Source of the DNA: Hymenobacter wooponensis
Lineage (GTDB): Bacteria; Bacteroidota; Bacteroidia; Cytophagales; Hymenobacteraceae
DNA length: 64,000 nucleotides
Direction: 5' to 3'
NCBI RefSeq assembly: GCF_004745865.1
Contig: NZ_SRKZ01000004.1
Span: forward strand, 186,001 to 250,000
Shown here: positions 17,467 to 25,393 of the stretch, in pieces
Layout: every line of letters starts with the position of its first letter
Position numbering within the stretch: position 1 is the stretch's first letter
Notes under the pieces: generated by a model
What the model was told of the DNA's origin: nothing
Database searches by the model: none
What the model saw: the letters and a program-made list of their open reading frames with translations, nothing else
Translations under genes and position numbers: made by a program

Positions 17467-18063
17467 ATGCATCCGCTTCGCGCCTACATCCACCGCTTCG
17501 TACCGCTCACCGACGCGGAATGGGAGCCATTGGCCGCCGTACTGGTCACAAAGCACATTCCGCGTAAGGGCTACTTCGTAACCCAGGGCTCCCACGCTTC
17601 AGAACTGGCCTTGGTGGTTTCGGGTGCCAGCCGCTTGTTCTACACTCGCCCCGATGGAGAAGAGAAAACGACTTACTTCTTCTTCGAGAATCATTTGATG
17701 GGTGCTTACCAGAGCTGCCTCACGGGCCAACCCAGCGCCTTTAGTATCCAGGCCCTCTCTCCCCTGGAGCTTATTACTTTTCCTTACGCGGTGCTGCTAC
17801 ACTTATATGAGGAGTGGCCCGTGTATGAACGCTTCGGTCGGAAAATAGCCGAATACCTCTTGTTGGGTACCGACGCACGCTTAGCCGAGCTCTTGCTGCT
17901 GAGCCCTGAGCAGCGCTATCAGGCCTTGCTCCGCAGCCACAAGACCAAAATTCTGGAGCGCATTCCGCAGCACTACATTGCCTCCTATCTAGGTGTGACG
18001 CCGGTATCCTTGAGCCGCATCCGGGCGCGGGTGCAGGCGGAAGAAACCAGCCACATTTCTTAG
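17467..18063 (+). CDS. Crp/Fnr family transcriptional regulator
   Basis: A 198-residue regulator with an N-terminal cyclic-nucleotide-binding-like beta barrel (about 25-115; GYFVTQGSHASELALVVSG, then RPDGEEKTTYFFFENHLMG) and a C-terminal segment typical of Bacteroidota Crp-like proteins (RYQALLRSHKTKILERIP, then QHYIASYLGVTPVSLSRIR as the helix-turn-helix). The RxA/RxS phosphate-binding cassette of true cAMP receptors is not evident, so the ligand is unknown. No Cys cluster for an Fe-S centre is seen. It stands alone after the tRNA and 68 bp before DUF4260. Confidence 0.9.
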   Translation: MHPLRAYIHRFVPLTDAEWEPLAAVLVTKHIPRKGYFVTQGSHASELALVVSGASRLFYTRPDGEEKTTYFFFENHLMGAYQSCLTGQPSAFSIQALSPLELITFPYAVLLHLYEEWPVYERFGRKIAEYLLLGTDARLAELLLLSPEQRYQALLRSHKTKILERIPQHYIASYLGVTPVSLSRIRARVQAEETSHIS

Positions 18064-18131
18064 CTTTTGTTAACGACCTTCAGATAGCAGGTACCGGACC
18101 TTTGAGAGGTACAATTAACCGCTCTTAAGTC

Positions 18132-18497
18132 ATGAAAAACCTCCTGAAACTAGAAGAACTGGCGCAGATGCTAGCCGCCGCCCTGGTGTTTTCCTACCTC
18201 CCCTACGCTTGGTGGTGGCTACCTGCCCTGTTTCTGCTCCCCGACTTGAGTATGCTGGGGTATCTGGCAGGACCTCGGACCGGGGCTGTATGCTACAACT
18301 TGGCTCATCACAAGGCGCTAGCATTAACCGTGGGGTTAGCGGGCTGGCTTTTGGCGCAGCCACTGTTGCTGCTCGCTGGCACAGTACTGCTCTTTCACAG
18401 TGCCTTTGATCGGCTCCTGGGCTACGGCTTGAAATACAGCACTACGTTTCATGACACCCACCTGGGGCGTGTTGGCAAAACTGCCGCCATCAGCTAG
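18132..18497 (+). CDS. DUF4260 membrane protein
   Basis: A 121-residue integral membrane protein of the DUF4260 family. After LKLEELAQM, three or four hydrophobic segments follow with conserved polar motifs inside: LLPDLSMLGYLAG, YNLAHHKAL and FHSAFDRLLGYGLKY ending in DTHLG. Buried Asp, His and Asn residues give the family the look of a small membrane enzyme or channel, but no function is known. It follows the Crp-type regulator on the same strand and may be a target of it (inference). Confidence 0.88.
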   Translation: MKNLLKLEELAQMLAAALVFSYLPYAWWWLPALFLLPDLSMLGYLAGPRTGAVCYNLAHHKALALTVGLAGWLLAQPLLLLAGTVLLFHSAFDRLLGYGLKYSTTFHDTHLGRVGKTAAIS

Positions 18498-18634
18498 TTA
18501 CAGGAACGAAACGCTTGCCAGCTGACTTCGCCAAAGAGCCTATTTGCGCACACTGTAGCAAAAGGCAGGTAAAAAAATAATGGCTAAACCCTGCTTTCTC
18601 CCGTAAGCTTGAGAGTTTACCATTTACAAAAGGC

Positions 18635-20809
18635 ATGTCTCGAACGATTATTGTTTCCAACCGTCTCCCTACCAAAGTCCAGCGCACTGAAGAAAGCCTC
18701 ACCTTTCAGCCCAGCGAAGGTGGGTTGGCTACCGGCCTAGGCTCTATTTACCGGGAAGACGGCAATGTGTGGGTAGGCTGGCCGGGGCTATTCGTGGAGA
18801 CCACCGAAGAGGAAGAGTACATTGCGGAGCAGCTGCGGGCCGATAGCATGGCTCCGGTATTCCTGACCGAAAGCGAAATTCGGGATTTTTACGAGGGGTT
18901 TAGTAACTCCACGCTCTGGCCTACTTTCCATTATTTTCCGCAGTACGCCACCTACGAACAGGAGCACTGGGAGGCCTACGTGGCCGTGAACGAGAAGTTC
19001 TGCCAGGCAGTATTGGAAATGGCTGGCCCCGAGGACACCATCTGGGTGCATGACTACCAGTTGCTGCTGCTGCCCGAAATGCTTCGCAAACAGCGGCCCG
19101 ACTGTACTATTGGTTTCTTCCTGCATATCCCCTTCCCTTCGCATGAGCTGATTCGGGTGTTGCCTTGGCGGGCCGAACTCTTGAGTGGGATGCTGGGTGC
19201 CGACCTCATTGGCTTCCACACCTTCGGCTACATGCGCCACTTTCTCAGCGCGGTGTCGCAGATATTGGGTATTGCCAACCAGAACGGACAAGTAGAAACC
19301 CCTACCCGTACGGTACTGGTAGATGCCTTCCCCATGGGCATTGATTATCAGCGCTATGAGCAAACGGCTTCTTCTGAAACGGCCCAGCGCCACGAGCAGG
19401 AGTACCGCGAGGCGCTACGAGATGCCCGGGTCATTCTCTCCATCGACCGTCTTGATTATACAAAAGGCATTGCCCAGCGCCTGCGGGCCTTTGAGTTGCT
19501 GCTGCAGCGCTACCCCGAGTGGCGAGAACAGGTGAGTTTAGTTATGCTGGTAGTGCCCTCCCGCGACCAGGTACCACAATACGCCGCGCTCAAAGAAGAA
19601 ATTGATGAGCTGGTGGGCCGCATCAACGCCCAGTATCGCACCATCAGCTGGAACCCTATTCATTACTTCTACCGCTCTTTCCCGCTGGAAGAGTTAGTGG
19701 CTTTGTATCGCTTAGCCGAAGTAGCCTTGGTCACGCCCATGCGCGACGGCATGAACCTAGTAGCTAAGGAGTTTATTGCCAGCAAAGTAAACCAGCGCGG
19801 GGTGCTTATCCTGAGTGAGCGGGCCGGTGCCGCCCGCGAGCTGTCCGATGCCCTAATTATTAATCCTACTGATGCCGGGCAGTTGGCCGAATCAATGCAC
19901 GATGCCCTAGTGATGCCGGAGGAGGAACAGATTCACCGCATGACCGCCATGCAGGCTCTAGTGCGGCAATACGATGTATTTGCCTGGACGAAGCTGTTTA
20001 TGGACCGACTGGCCTACAGCAAGATCAAACAACTCACGATGGCGACGGAGAAACTGGATGCTGACGTACTGGAAGAATTACACCAACAGTACCAGGCCGC
20101 TGATACCCGCCTGTTGCTACTGGACTATGATGGTACGCTAGCCCCCTTCAACCCGCAGCCTCAACGCGCCAAGCCCGATGCTGAGATGTTGTTTCTGCTA
20201 CAGGCTCTCACGGCCAACCCCAAAAACCGGGTGGTTATCATTAGCGGCCGCGACCGAACTACGCTGGAAGGTTGGCTAGGCCATTTACCGCTCGATTTTA
20301 TTGCGGAACACGGCGTGTGGCTGCGTAGCGCCGGTGAAGACTGGCACATGTTCCAAGCCCTGCGTAACGACTGGAAAACAGAAATTCGTCCGATACTGGA
20401 GACCTATGTAGCTCGCACCGCCGGCTCCTTCATCGAAGATAAAGAGTACTCGCTGGTGTGGCACTACCGGCGCGCCGACAATGAGCTAGCGGCCGTCCGC
20501 ACTCGTGAGCTACTGAGCCACCTTACGTTCCTGACTTCGAACACCGACCTCCAAGTACTGGAAGGCAATAAAGTGGTGGAAATAAAAACGGCGGGCATTC
20601 ACAAGGGCAGCGCCGCCGCCCGCTGGCTGAGCCAGTACTCTCCGGGCTTCGTGCTGGCCATCGGCGACGACCGCACCGATGAGGATACATTTGGAGCCAT
20701 GCCTCCAGAGGCCTACACCATAAAGGTCGGGACGGGTGCCCGCTCCTTGGCCCGTTACCATGTAGCCTCCACTACCGACGTACGGAAGCTATTACGCAGC
20801 TTACTCTAG
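18635..20809 (+). CDS. otsBA: Bifunctional trehalose-6-phosphate synthase/phosphatase
   Basis: Makes trehalose from UDP-glucose and glucose 6-phosphate in one 724-residue polypeptide. The N-terminal GT20 synthase (about 1-470) shows SNRLPTKV, EGGLATGLGS, IWVHDYQLLLLPEMLR, DRLDYTKGI and MRDGMNLVAKEFIASK. The C-terminal HAD phosphatase begins around 490 with DYDGT at 497-501 (the nucleophile Asp) and ends with IGDDRTDEDTF. Yeast-like fusions of this kind are common in Bacteroidota. Trehalose protects against desiccation and osmotic stress. A strong terminator follows and the next gene, a GH15 hydrolase, converges on it. Confidence 0.96.
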   Translation: MSRTIIVSNRLPTKVQRTEESLTFQPSEGGLATGLGSIYREDGNVWVGWPGLFVETTEEEEYIAEQLRADSMAPVFLTESEIRDFYEGFSNSTLWPTFHYFPQYATYEQEHWEAYVAVNEKFCQAVLEMAGPEDTIWVHDYQLLLLPEMLRKQRPDCTIGFFLHIPFPSHELIRVLPWRAELLSGMLGADLIGFHTFGYMRHFLSAVSQILGIANQNGQVETPTRTVLVDAFPMGIDYQRYEQTASSETAQRHEQEYREALRDARVILSIDRLDYTKGIAQRLRAFELLLQRYPEWREQVSLVMLVVPSRDQVPQYAALKEEIDELVGRINAQYRTISWNPIHYFYRSFPLEELVALYRLAEVALVTPMRDGMNLVAKEFIASKVNQRGVLILSERAGAARELSDALIINPTDAGQLAESMHDALVMPEEEQIHRMTAMQALVRQYDVFAWTKLFMDRLAYSKIKQLTMATEKLDADVLEELHQQYQAADTRLLLLDYDGTLAPFNPQPQRAKPDAEMLFLLQALTANPKNRVVIISGRDRTTLEGWLGHLPLDFIAEHGVWLRSAGEDWHMFQALRNDWKTEIRPILETYVARTAGSFIEDKEYSLVWHYRRADNELAAVRTRELLSHLTFLTSNTDLQVLEGNKVVEIKTAGIHKGSAAARWLSQYSPGFVLAIGDDRTDEDTFGAMPPEAYTIKVGTGARSLARYHVASTTDVRKLLRSLL

Positions 20810-20824
20810 CAGTGATTCTACCAT

Positions 20825-20861
20825 AAAAAAGGCCTCCCGCATCATGCAGGAGGCCTTTTTA
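20825..20861. terminator. Bidirectional terminator between otsBA and GH15
   Basis: AAAAAAGGCCTCC and its complement enclose a loop of about 10 nt and end in T runs on both sides, suitable for both converging transcripts. Confidence 0.88.
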
Positions 20862-20878
20862 CTTTTAGGGCAACTACC

Positions 20879-22681
20879 TTACGCCGTAGCTGCCATTCCT
20901 GATACAAAGTTTGGCTTGTCCAGCTTTTTGGCAATGCGATACGCGGCATTCACTAGGCCTACGTGACTGTAGGCCTGCGGGAAGTTGCCCCACTGAGAGC
21001 CGGTTTTAGCGTCTACATCCTCTGACAGTAGGCCTAGGTGGTTGGTGTAGGTTGTGAGCTTTTCGAATTCTACAATAGCCTCATCAACGCGGCCTACGCA
21101 GGCCAGGGCCTCCACGTACCAGAAGGAGCAGATTAAGAACGTGGTTTCGGGTGTGCCGAAGTCGTCGGCGTGGCGGTAGCGGTAGAACAGGCCTTCGGGA
21201 GTTTTTAACTCTTTTTCCAGCGCTTCGAGGTGAGTTTTAGCAATTTCGGAGGCCGGATCGAGGTAGCCCATCAGAATAAGCTGCATGGTACTGGCATCAA
21301 GGTGAGGCGAGCCGATGGCATTGGTGTAGGCCTGCCGTTCTTCGCTGAAACACTGCTCAATGCGGTTGCGGGCCTCGTGCATCAGCTTGGTGGCCAGAGC
21401 TTCCATTTCCGTGTTGCCGAGGCTGTGCGCCACTTGCCGGGCAGCATGGCTGCCAGCCCAGTGAAATAGGTAGGTGTAGCAGTGATACTGCGCCAAGTTC
21501 CGGAACTCCCACAAGCCAGCGTCGGGCTGATCCATAGTGGCCTGAATCAGGTGCAGCGCCTCGTAGATGAGCTTTTCGGGGTTGTTTTTATCAGGGTCGA
21601 GGAAGCGGCAGTCAACGTACAGCGGCAGCAGTGCTACCAGTACTTGCCCATACACGTCGTTCTGAATGTGGGTGTAGGCGTCGTTACCGATGCGCACAGG
21701 CTGGTTCCCCAAGTAGCCTTCCAGATCCAGCTCCTGCTCAATGAGGTCGGAAGCTCCGCTGATGCCGTAGAGCGGCTGGTACTTGCCCTTGATCTTGCTG
21801 GAGATGTTGGCGATGTAGTGGAAGTAGCGCTCCATTTCCTCAAAGTGACCAATGTTATTAAAGGCCGTGAGGATGTAATAGGTGTCGCGCATCCAGCAGT
21901 AGCGGTAGTCCCAGTTGCGGGTGCTGCCCGGCGCTTCCGGCAGCGAGGTAGTGCTGGCCGCAATAATGGCTCCCGTGTCCTCGTACTGGTGAATCTTGAG
22001 GGCCAACGCCGACCGAATCACTTGGCTCTGGTGGAAGTTGCTGATGCTGGTGCTCTTCACCCATTTCCGCCAGTAGTCAATGGTAGAGAGCAAAAACCGT
22101 TCGGCAGTGCTTTCTAGGGGAGCTTCTAACGGAGCTCCGTAGGTTAGCACAAGGTACTTCGTCTCGTTCAGCACGAAGTCTTCCTCATCTAATACATAGG
22201 TCAACGGGATATTCGTGGTGAGACGAATCTCCTCCTCCAGGCCTAGGAAAGCAATGTGGTTGGAGCTGCGGCGGCGGCTGAGTTGTAGCGCGCCGTACTG
22301 GCCTACGGGCTGGCATGCCACCCGAATGCGGGGTGTGCCGGCAATGGGCTCCACCTTCCGGATGAACATCAGTGGCTTATAGTAGCGCTCGTACTGCGGA
22401 AAGCGCGGGGCAAAGTCCGTGACGCGGTAGCTGCCGTTTTCGGTGGTTATCTCGGTGCAGAGCACATTGGTGTTCTGCAAGTAATATTGGTGCGACTCAA
22501 ATTCGCCCTCGGCGGGACTGATGCGGTATTCGCCGCCTTTCTTAGAGTCGAGGAGGCTTCCAAATACGAAGCTGCTATCAAAACGGGGCCAGCAGAGCCA
22601 GCGTACGGCGGTGTCTTTCCCAATCAGGCCAAGAAAGGCACAGTTGCCAATTAGGCCCAGGTCGTAGGTATGCTTTGTCAT
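20879..22681 (-). CDS. Glycoside hydrolase family 15 protein
   Basis: A 600-residue enzyme with an N-terminal beta-sandwich domain and an (alpha/alpha)6 barrel, the GH15 plan. The ATG at 22681 gives MTKHTYDLGLIGNCAFLGLIG, the usual start; the longer frame is not conserved. Barrel motifs include STTSLPEAPGSTRNWDYRYC followed by WMRD, SGASDLIEQELDLEGY and GNDAYTHIQNDVYGQ. No signal peptide, so cytoplasmic. GH15 contains glucoamylases and also trehalases, and convergence with the trehalose synthesis gene makes a trehalase or glycogen-side activity plausible; the sequence alone does not decide. Confidence 0.93.
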   Translation of the reverse strand: MTKHTYDLGLIGNCAFLGLIGKDTAVRWLCWPRFDSSFVFGSLLDSKKGGEYRISPAEGEFESHQYYLQNTNVLCTEITTENGSYRVTDFAPRFPQYERYYKPLMFIRKVEPIAGTPRIRVACQPVGQYGALQLSRRRSSNHIAFLGLEEEIRLTTNIPLTYVLDEEDFVLNETKYLVLTYGAPLEAPLESTAERFLLSTIDYWRKWVKSTSISNFHQSQVIRSALALKIHQYEDTGAIIAASTTSLPEAPGSTRNWDYRYCWMRDTYYILTAFNNIGHFEEMERYFHYIANISSKIKGKYQPLYGISGASDLIEQELDLEGYLGNQPVRIGNDAYTHIQNDVYGQVLVALLPLYVDCRFLDPDKNNPEKLIYEALHLIQATMDQPDAGLWEFRNLAQYHCYTYLFHWAGSHAARQVAHSLGNTEMEALATKLMHEARNRIEQCFSEERQAYTNAIGSPHLDASTMQLILMGYLDPASEIAKTHLEALEKELKTPEGLFYRYRHADDFGTPETTFLICSFWYVEALACVGRVDEAIVEFEKLTTYTNHLGLLSEDVDAKTGSQWGNFPQAYSHVGLVNAAYRIAKKLDKPNFVSGMAATA

Positions 22682-22822
22682 CAGAAGGGTAAGTTGGAGG
22701 CGAGGCCGCAACAGGCGCTGCAGCAAGGTCTGAAGTAGCTAGTACCCCATTGGCGGCGTTGAGGTTGCCGCAGCCTTCCCGTCGGAAGCTACGTATGGCG
22801 AATTCAGAGCCCCTATCTGTAA

Positions 22823-23572
22823 TTGTCTTTAGCCGCGCTTTCTGTTTTGACTTCCCCCACTGCTCCGGCGGCCACTGCCAACAAGCGCAGTAGCCGCGCC
22901 CCACTTTACGGCACCCTACTCCTGGTAGCCATCCTTGTGGCTTGTTGGTTTTTCTGGCCCGCCTTTCAAGCCGCTATCCGAGAGGCCTATGACGTGCTTA
23001 GCAGCGGCGAGCAAAAGCGCATTTCTGCCTGGATGCATCAATTTGGCTTCTGGGGACCTATTGTGCTGGTGGTGGCTATGGTGGTGCAGATGTTTTTGTT
23101 TGTGGTGAACGTAGTGCTGCTCATCCTCGTCGCCATACTAGCCTACGGACCCTGGTGGGGCTCCCTGCTGGCGCTAGCAGGCATTATAGTGGCCTCGTCG
23201 GTGGGGTATGGCCTAGGCCACATGCTGGGTGAAAGCTTTGTGACCAAGGTGCTAGGTCAGAAAGCCGAGCAAAAAATGGCCGATATTGTAGAGCGTTACG
23301 GAGTGTGGGCCGTCGTTATTGCTCGTCTCTCCCCTGCCCTATCTGATGATGCTATTAGCTTTGTGGCTGGGCTGGCTCGCATGGGCTACCTGAAGTTTAT
23401 GGCGGCTACGGTGGCTGGTGTTATCCCGCTGATTGCCTTATTAGCCTACTTAGGGGAGAACAGCCAGCGCCTTAAAACGGGGCTCTTATGGGTAACTGGG
23501 ATAAGCCTTTTGCTGTTCGGAGCCTACATTTGGTGGGATAAACGCCGAACCAAAGCAAATAAATCAGCCTGA
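22823..23572 (+). CDS. TVP38/TMEM64 (DedA-superfamily) membrane protein
   Basis: A 249-residue inner-membrane protein of the TVP38/TMEM64 family (SNARE-associated/VTT domain). After a hydrophobic N-terminal helix (LYGTLLLVAILVACWFFW) come FWGPIVLVVAMVVQMFLFV, a re-entrant region with YGPWWGSLLALAGI and SSVGYGLGHMLGE, and the family motif RYGVWAVVIARLSPALSDD followed by FVAGLARMGYLKF. DedA-superfamily proteins contribute to membrane homeostasis and lipid flipping. The frame has no early ATG; TTG at 22823 or TTG at 22847 must be used. It diverges from the GH15 gene. Confidence 0.88.
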   Translation: MSLAALSVLTSPTAPAATANKRSSRAPLYGTLLLVAILVACWFFWPAFQAAIREAYDVLSSGEQKRISAWMHQFGFWGPIVLVVAMVVQMFLFVVNVVLLILVAILAYGPWWGSLLALAGIIVASSVGYGLGHMLGESFVTKVLGQKAEQKMADIVERYGVWAVVIARLSPALSDDAISFVAGLARMGYLKFMAATVAGVIPLIALLAYLGENSQRLKTGLLWVTGISLLLFGAYIWWDKRRTKANKSA

Positions 23573-23619
23573 TTCTGCAGCACTTACCGTATTAGAGCAA
23601 AAAAATTAACAGCCGGGTA

Positions 23620-23649
23620 TTGCGCTGAATCAAGTGAGCTGTATCTTTG
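23620..23649 (+). promoter_or_regulatory. Bacteroidota promoter of tRNA-Glu copy 2
   Basis: TTG at 23620-23622 and TATCTTTG at 23642-23649 with a 19-nt spacer. The layout is identical to that at 17223 and only three spacer bases differ. Confidence 0.85.
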
Positions 23650-23682
23650 CACCACCAAAACGGAAAACGCTCCGTGTTAACT

Positions 23683-23754
23683 GGTCCGTTCGTCTAGGGG
23701 TTAGGACAGTAGATTTTCATTCTACCAACAGGGGTTCGATTCCCCTACGGACTA
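23683..23754 (+). tRNA. tRNA-Glu (UUC), copy 2
   Basis: Identical over all 72 nt to the tRNA at 17285-17356, with anticodon TTC and no encoded CCA. The promoter box-to-box sequence and the 11 nt after the tRNA are also conserved, so this is a segmental duplicate. Confidence 0.97.
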
Positions 23755-23756
23755 CA

Positions 23757-23790
23757 AAAGCCACTCAGCAATGAGTGGCTTTTTTGTTTT
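23757..23790 (+). terminator. Terminator after tRNA-Glu copy 2
   Basis: AAAGCCACTCA pairs with TGAGTGGCTTT around a 4-nt loop, followed by a T tract. The left arm survives after copy 1, but the right arm does not. Confidence 0.85.
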
Positions 23791-23928
23791 AACCTCAGTA
23801 GCCTCAACTTGTCTGGCACACTCACTACTTAAAAACTCCTGCCAGCCAGCAACTTCATCGTCGCTGCCCGACAGGAGTTAAGTAGAGTACTATGGCGTTT
23901 AGGAAAATGGCTATCTGGGTCGGCTGCG

Positions 23929-24384
23929 CTACTGCAGTTCAAACGTTACGGCTACATTGCCACGCCCCAAGGCGGCGGCTAGGCCTGTGGGGTTATCAAT
24001 CCGGCCCAAGCGTGTGTAGCGATACGACGTGGTAAACGTTTCGTAGAACAGCACCAGTGTATTGGAGCCGTAAAGCAGCAGGTCGCCCGCTTGAATTGTG
24101 CCGGGATTAGCAGCGTTGGTGGGCAGGCTTTGAGGCAACTCGTAGTACTTCTCGTTGCCGTTCAGTTCCACCATTGTAACAGTGAGGGGTAGCCGGGCTC
24201 TGAAAGCGGTAACGGTAGGATTGTCGAGCAACGTGGCGGTGAACGTTTCTGAACCAATCCGAATACGAAGTCGAGTGCTCATGGGAGAAGTTGAATAGCC
24301 AAGTTCAGCACCTTCACTCTTGCAAGCGCAAGCCCCGAAAAAAAGCACCAGCAACCATAGCAGAAGTAGACGAGGACGTTTCAT
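23929..24384 (-). CDS. Cyclophilin-like fold lipoprotein
   Basis: A 151-residue exported protein. The N-terminus (MKRPRLLLLWLLVLFFGACAC) is a lipoprotein signal with a Cys after FFGA, so it should be lipid-anchored. The rest, from RLRIRIGSETFTATLLDN through AFRARLPLTVTMVELNGNEKYY to GDLLLYGSNTLVLFYETF and YRYTRLGRIDNP, matches the bacterial cyclophilin-like (Cyclophil_like2) domain that is common in secreted proteins. Catalytic prolyl-isomerase residues are not assured. It lies just after the truncated dehydrogenase, read in the same direction. Confidence 0.82.
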   Translation of the reverse strand: MKRPRLLLLWLLVLFFGACACKSEGAELGYSTSPMSTRLRIRIGSETFTATLLDNPTVTAFRARLPLTVTMVELNGNEKYYELPQSLPTNAANPGTIQAGDLLLYGSNTLVLFYETFTTSYRYTRLGRIDNPTGLAAALGRGNVAVTFELQ

Positions 24385-24401
24385 AAGGCGGTAGTAGCTG
24401 C

Positions 24402-24665
24402 CTAAATAGTGGCCGTATCAATCACGAAACGGTAGCGTACATCGCCTTGCACCATCCGCTTGTAGGCGTGATTAATGTCGGTGATGCGGATCAGCTCAAC
24501 GTCGAAGACGATGTTGTACTCGGCGCAGAAACCCAGCATTTCCTGCGTTTCGGCAATACCGCCGGTGGTGGAATCCGATACACTTTTGCGGCCAAGGCAA
24601 AGCGCGAAAGCCGGAATTTCCATCGGCTTGGGTGGCGCTCCAACCAGGGTTGCCAGTAGTGCGGA
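24402..24665 (-). pseudogene. Remnant of a zinc-type NADP alcohol dehydrogenase (YahK-like)
   Basis: Only the C-terminal part, about 85-88 residues, of a medium-chain dehydrogenase remains. The readable frame starts inside the Rossmann half (ATLVGAPPKP), then gives GGIAETQEMLGFCAEYNIV and INHAYKRMVQGDVRYRFVID, the standard C-terminus of YahK/AdhA-type cinnamyl-alcohol-dehydrogenase-like enzymes. The catalytic zinc domain and most of the NADP-binding domain are missing, and the frame runs directly into the 3' end of the neighbouring reductase gene. An ATG at 24623 exists but would encode only 73 residues with no active site. It is best read as a deletion remnant. Confidence 0.8.
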
Positions 24666-24684
24666 AGTACCTGCGGCTAGTTTG

Positions 24685-25386
24685 TTAGTGATTGAAGAGG
24701 TATTTCAACCACACTACATCATTATCAAGTTGCTGCACCTGCGTGAGCTGTAGGCGCGTAGCAGGCCCTTTCGCTAAGTACTCGCTTACTTCGAAAGTGG
24801 TCGGTGATTTGGGCGTGCCATCGGCCAGGGGCAGCAAAAGAAGGCTCAACTCATCAATAAGCCCGGCGTTCAATAAAGAGCCATTCAAGTGACCTCCACC
24901 TTCCAGCATGAGCGTTTGGATAGGAAACAGAGTGGCCAGTTGCTCCAACACCGATGCAAAATCAACCTCTTTCTCCCCAGCAAACAGGTAAGATATTCTC
25001 TTCTGCTGCAGGTAGTAGAGGTATTCATCACTGACCTGCTCCGTTAGCACCTCAATAATATGGTCGCCGCCGGTTTCGTTGCTGTCCCAGCCCAGCTTGC
25101 CGTGAGCATCCACGGCAATAGCGAAGGAGGTAGCGTCTTTATTACCGATGAAGGCCTGGCGGGCAATGGGCTGCGGGGGTGTTTGCGGCTGCGGCTCTAC
25201 GCCGCCCGAGAAGTCACGCTCCATGGTGATGCGCCCGCACATCCAGGCCTGGCTGGTGAAGGTTTCGTGGTACTTCTCGAAATACCCAGAAAACGTTTGG
25301 GTGATGTCTTCGTCTTTCCAGTTAGCAGACAGAATCTTCCCGTCTACCGTGGACATCATATGGCAGATTACGCGTGGTCTTTTCAT
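24685..25386 (-). CDS. Dihydrofolate reductase/RibD C-terminal family protein
   Basis: A 233-residue NADPH-dependent reductase of the RibD C-terminal fold. The family start RPRVICHMMSTVDGKIL is followed by the WMCGRITME segment, a Pro-rich loop, and LMLEGGGHLNGSLLNAGLIDELSLLLLPL, the ligand-binding and dimerisation motif. Proteins of this type annotated as stand-alone dihydrofolate reductases usually have unknown physiological substrates; riboflavin synthesis is unlikely because the deaminase domain is absent. It lies 7 bp after the AraC regulator gene and is probably co-transcribed with it. Confidence 0.9.
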   Translation of the reverse strand: MKRPRVICHMMSTVDGKILSANWKDEDITQTFSGYFEKYHETFTSQAWMCGRITMERDFSGGVEPQPQTPPQPIARQAFIGNKDATSFAIAVDAHGKLGWDSNETGGDHIIEVLTEQVSDEYLYYLQQKRISYLFAGEKEVDFASVLEQLATLFPIQTLMLEGGGHLNGSLLNAGLIDELSLLLLPLADGTPKSPTTFEVSEYLAKGPATRLQLTQVQQLDNDVVWLKYLFNH

Positions 25387-25393
25387 AACCGCT

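Noticed and set aside
18788..19393. 201-codon open frame opposite otsBA
   Set aside because: The sense strand encodes clear GT20 motifs over the same region.
21482..22117. 211-codon open frame opposite the GH15 gene
   Set aside because: Antisense shadow; Val/Gln-rich and without domain signals.
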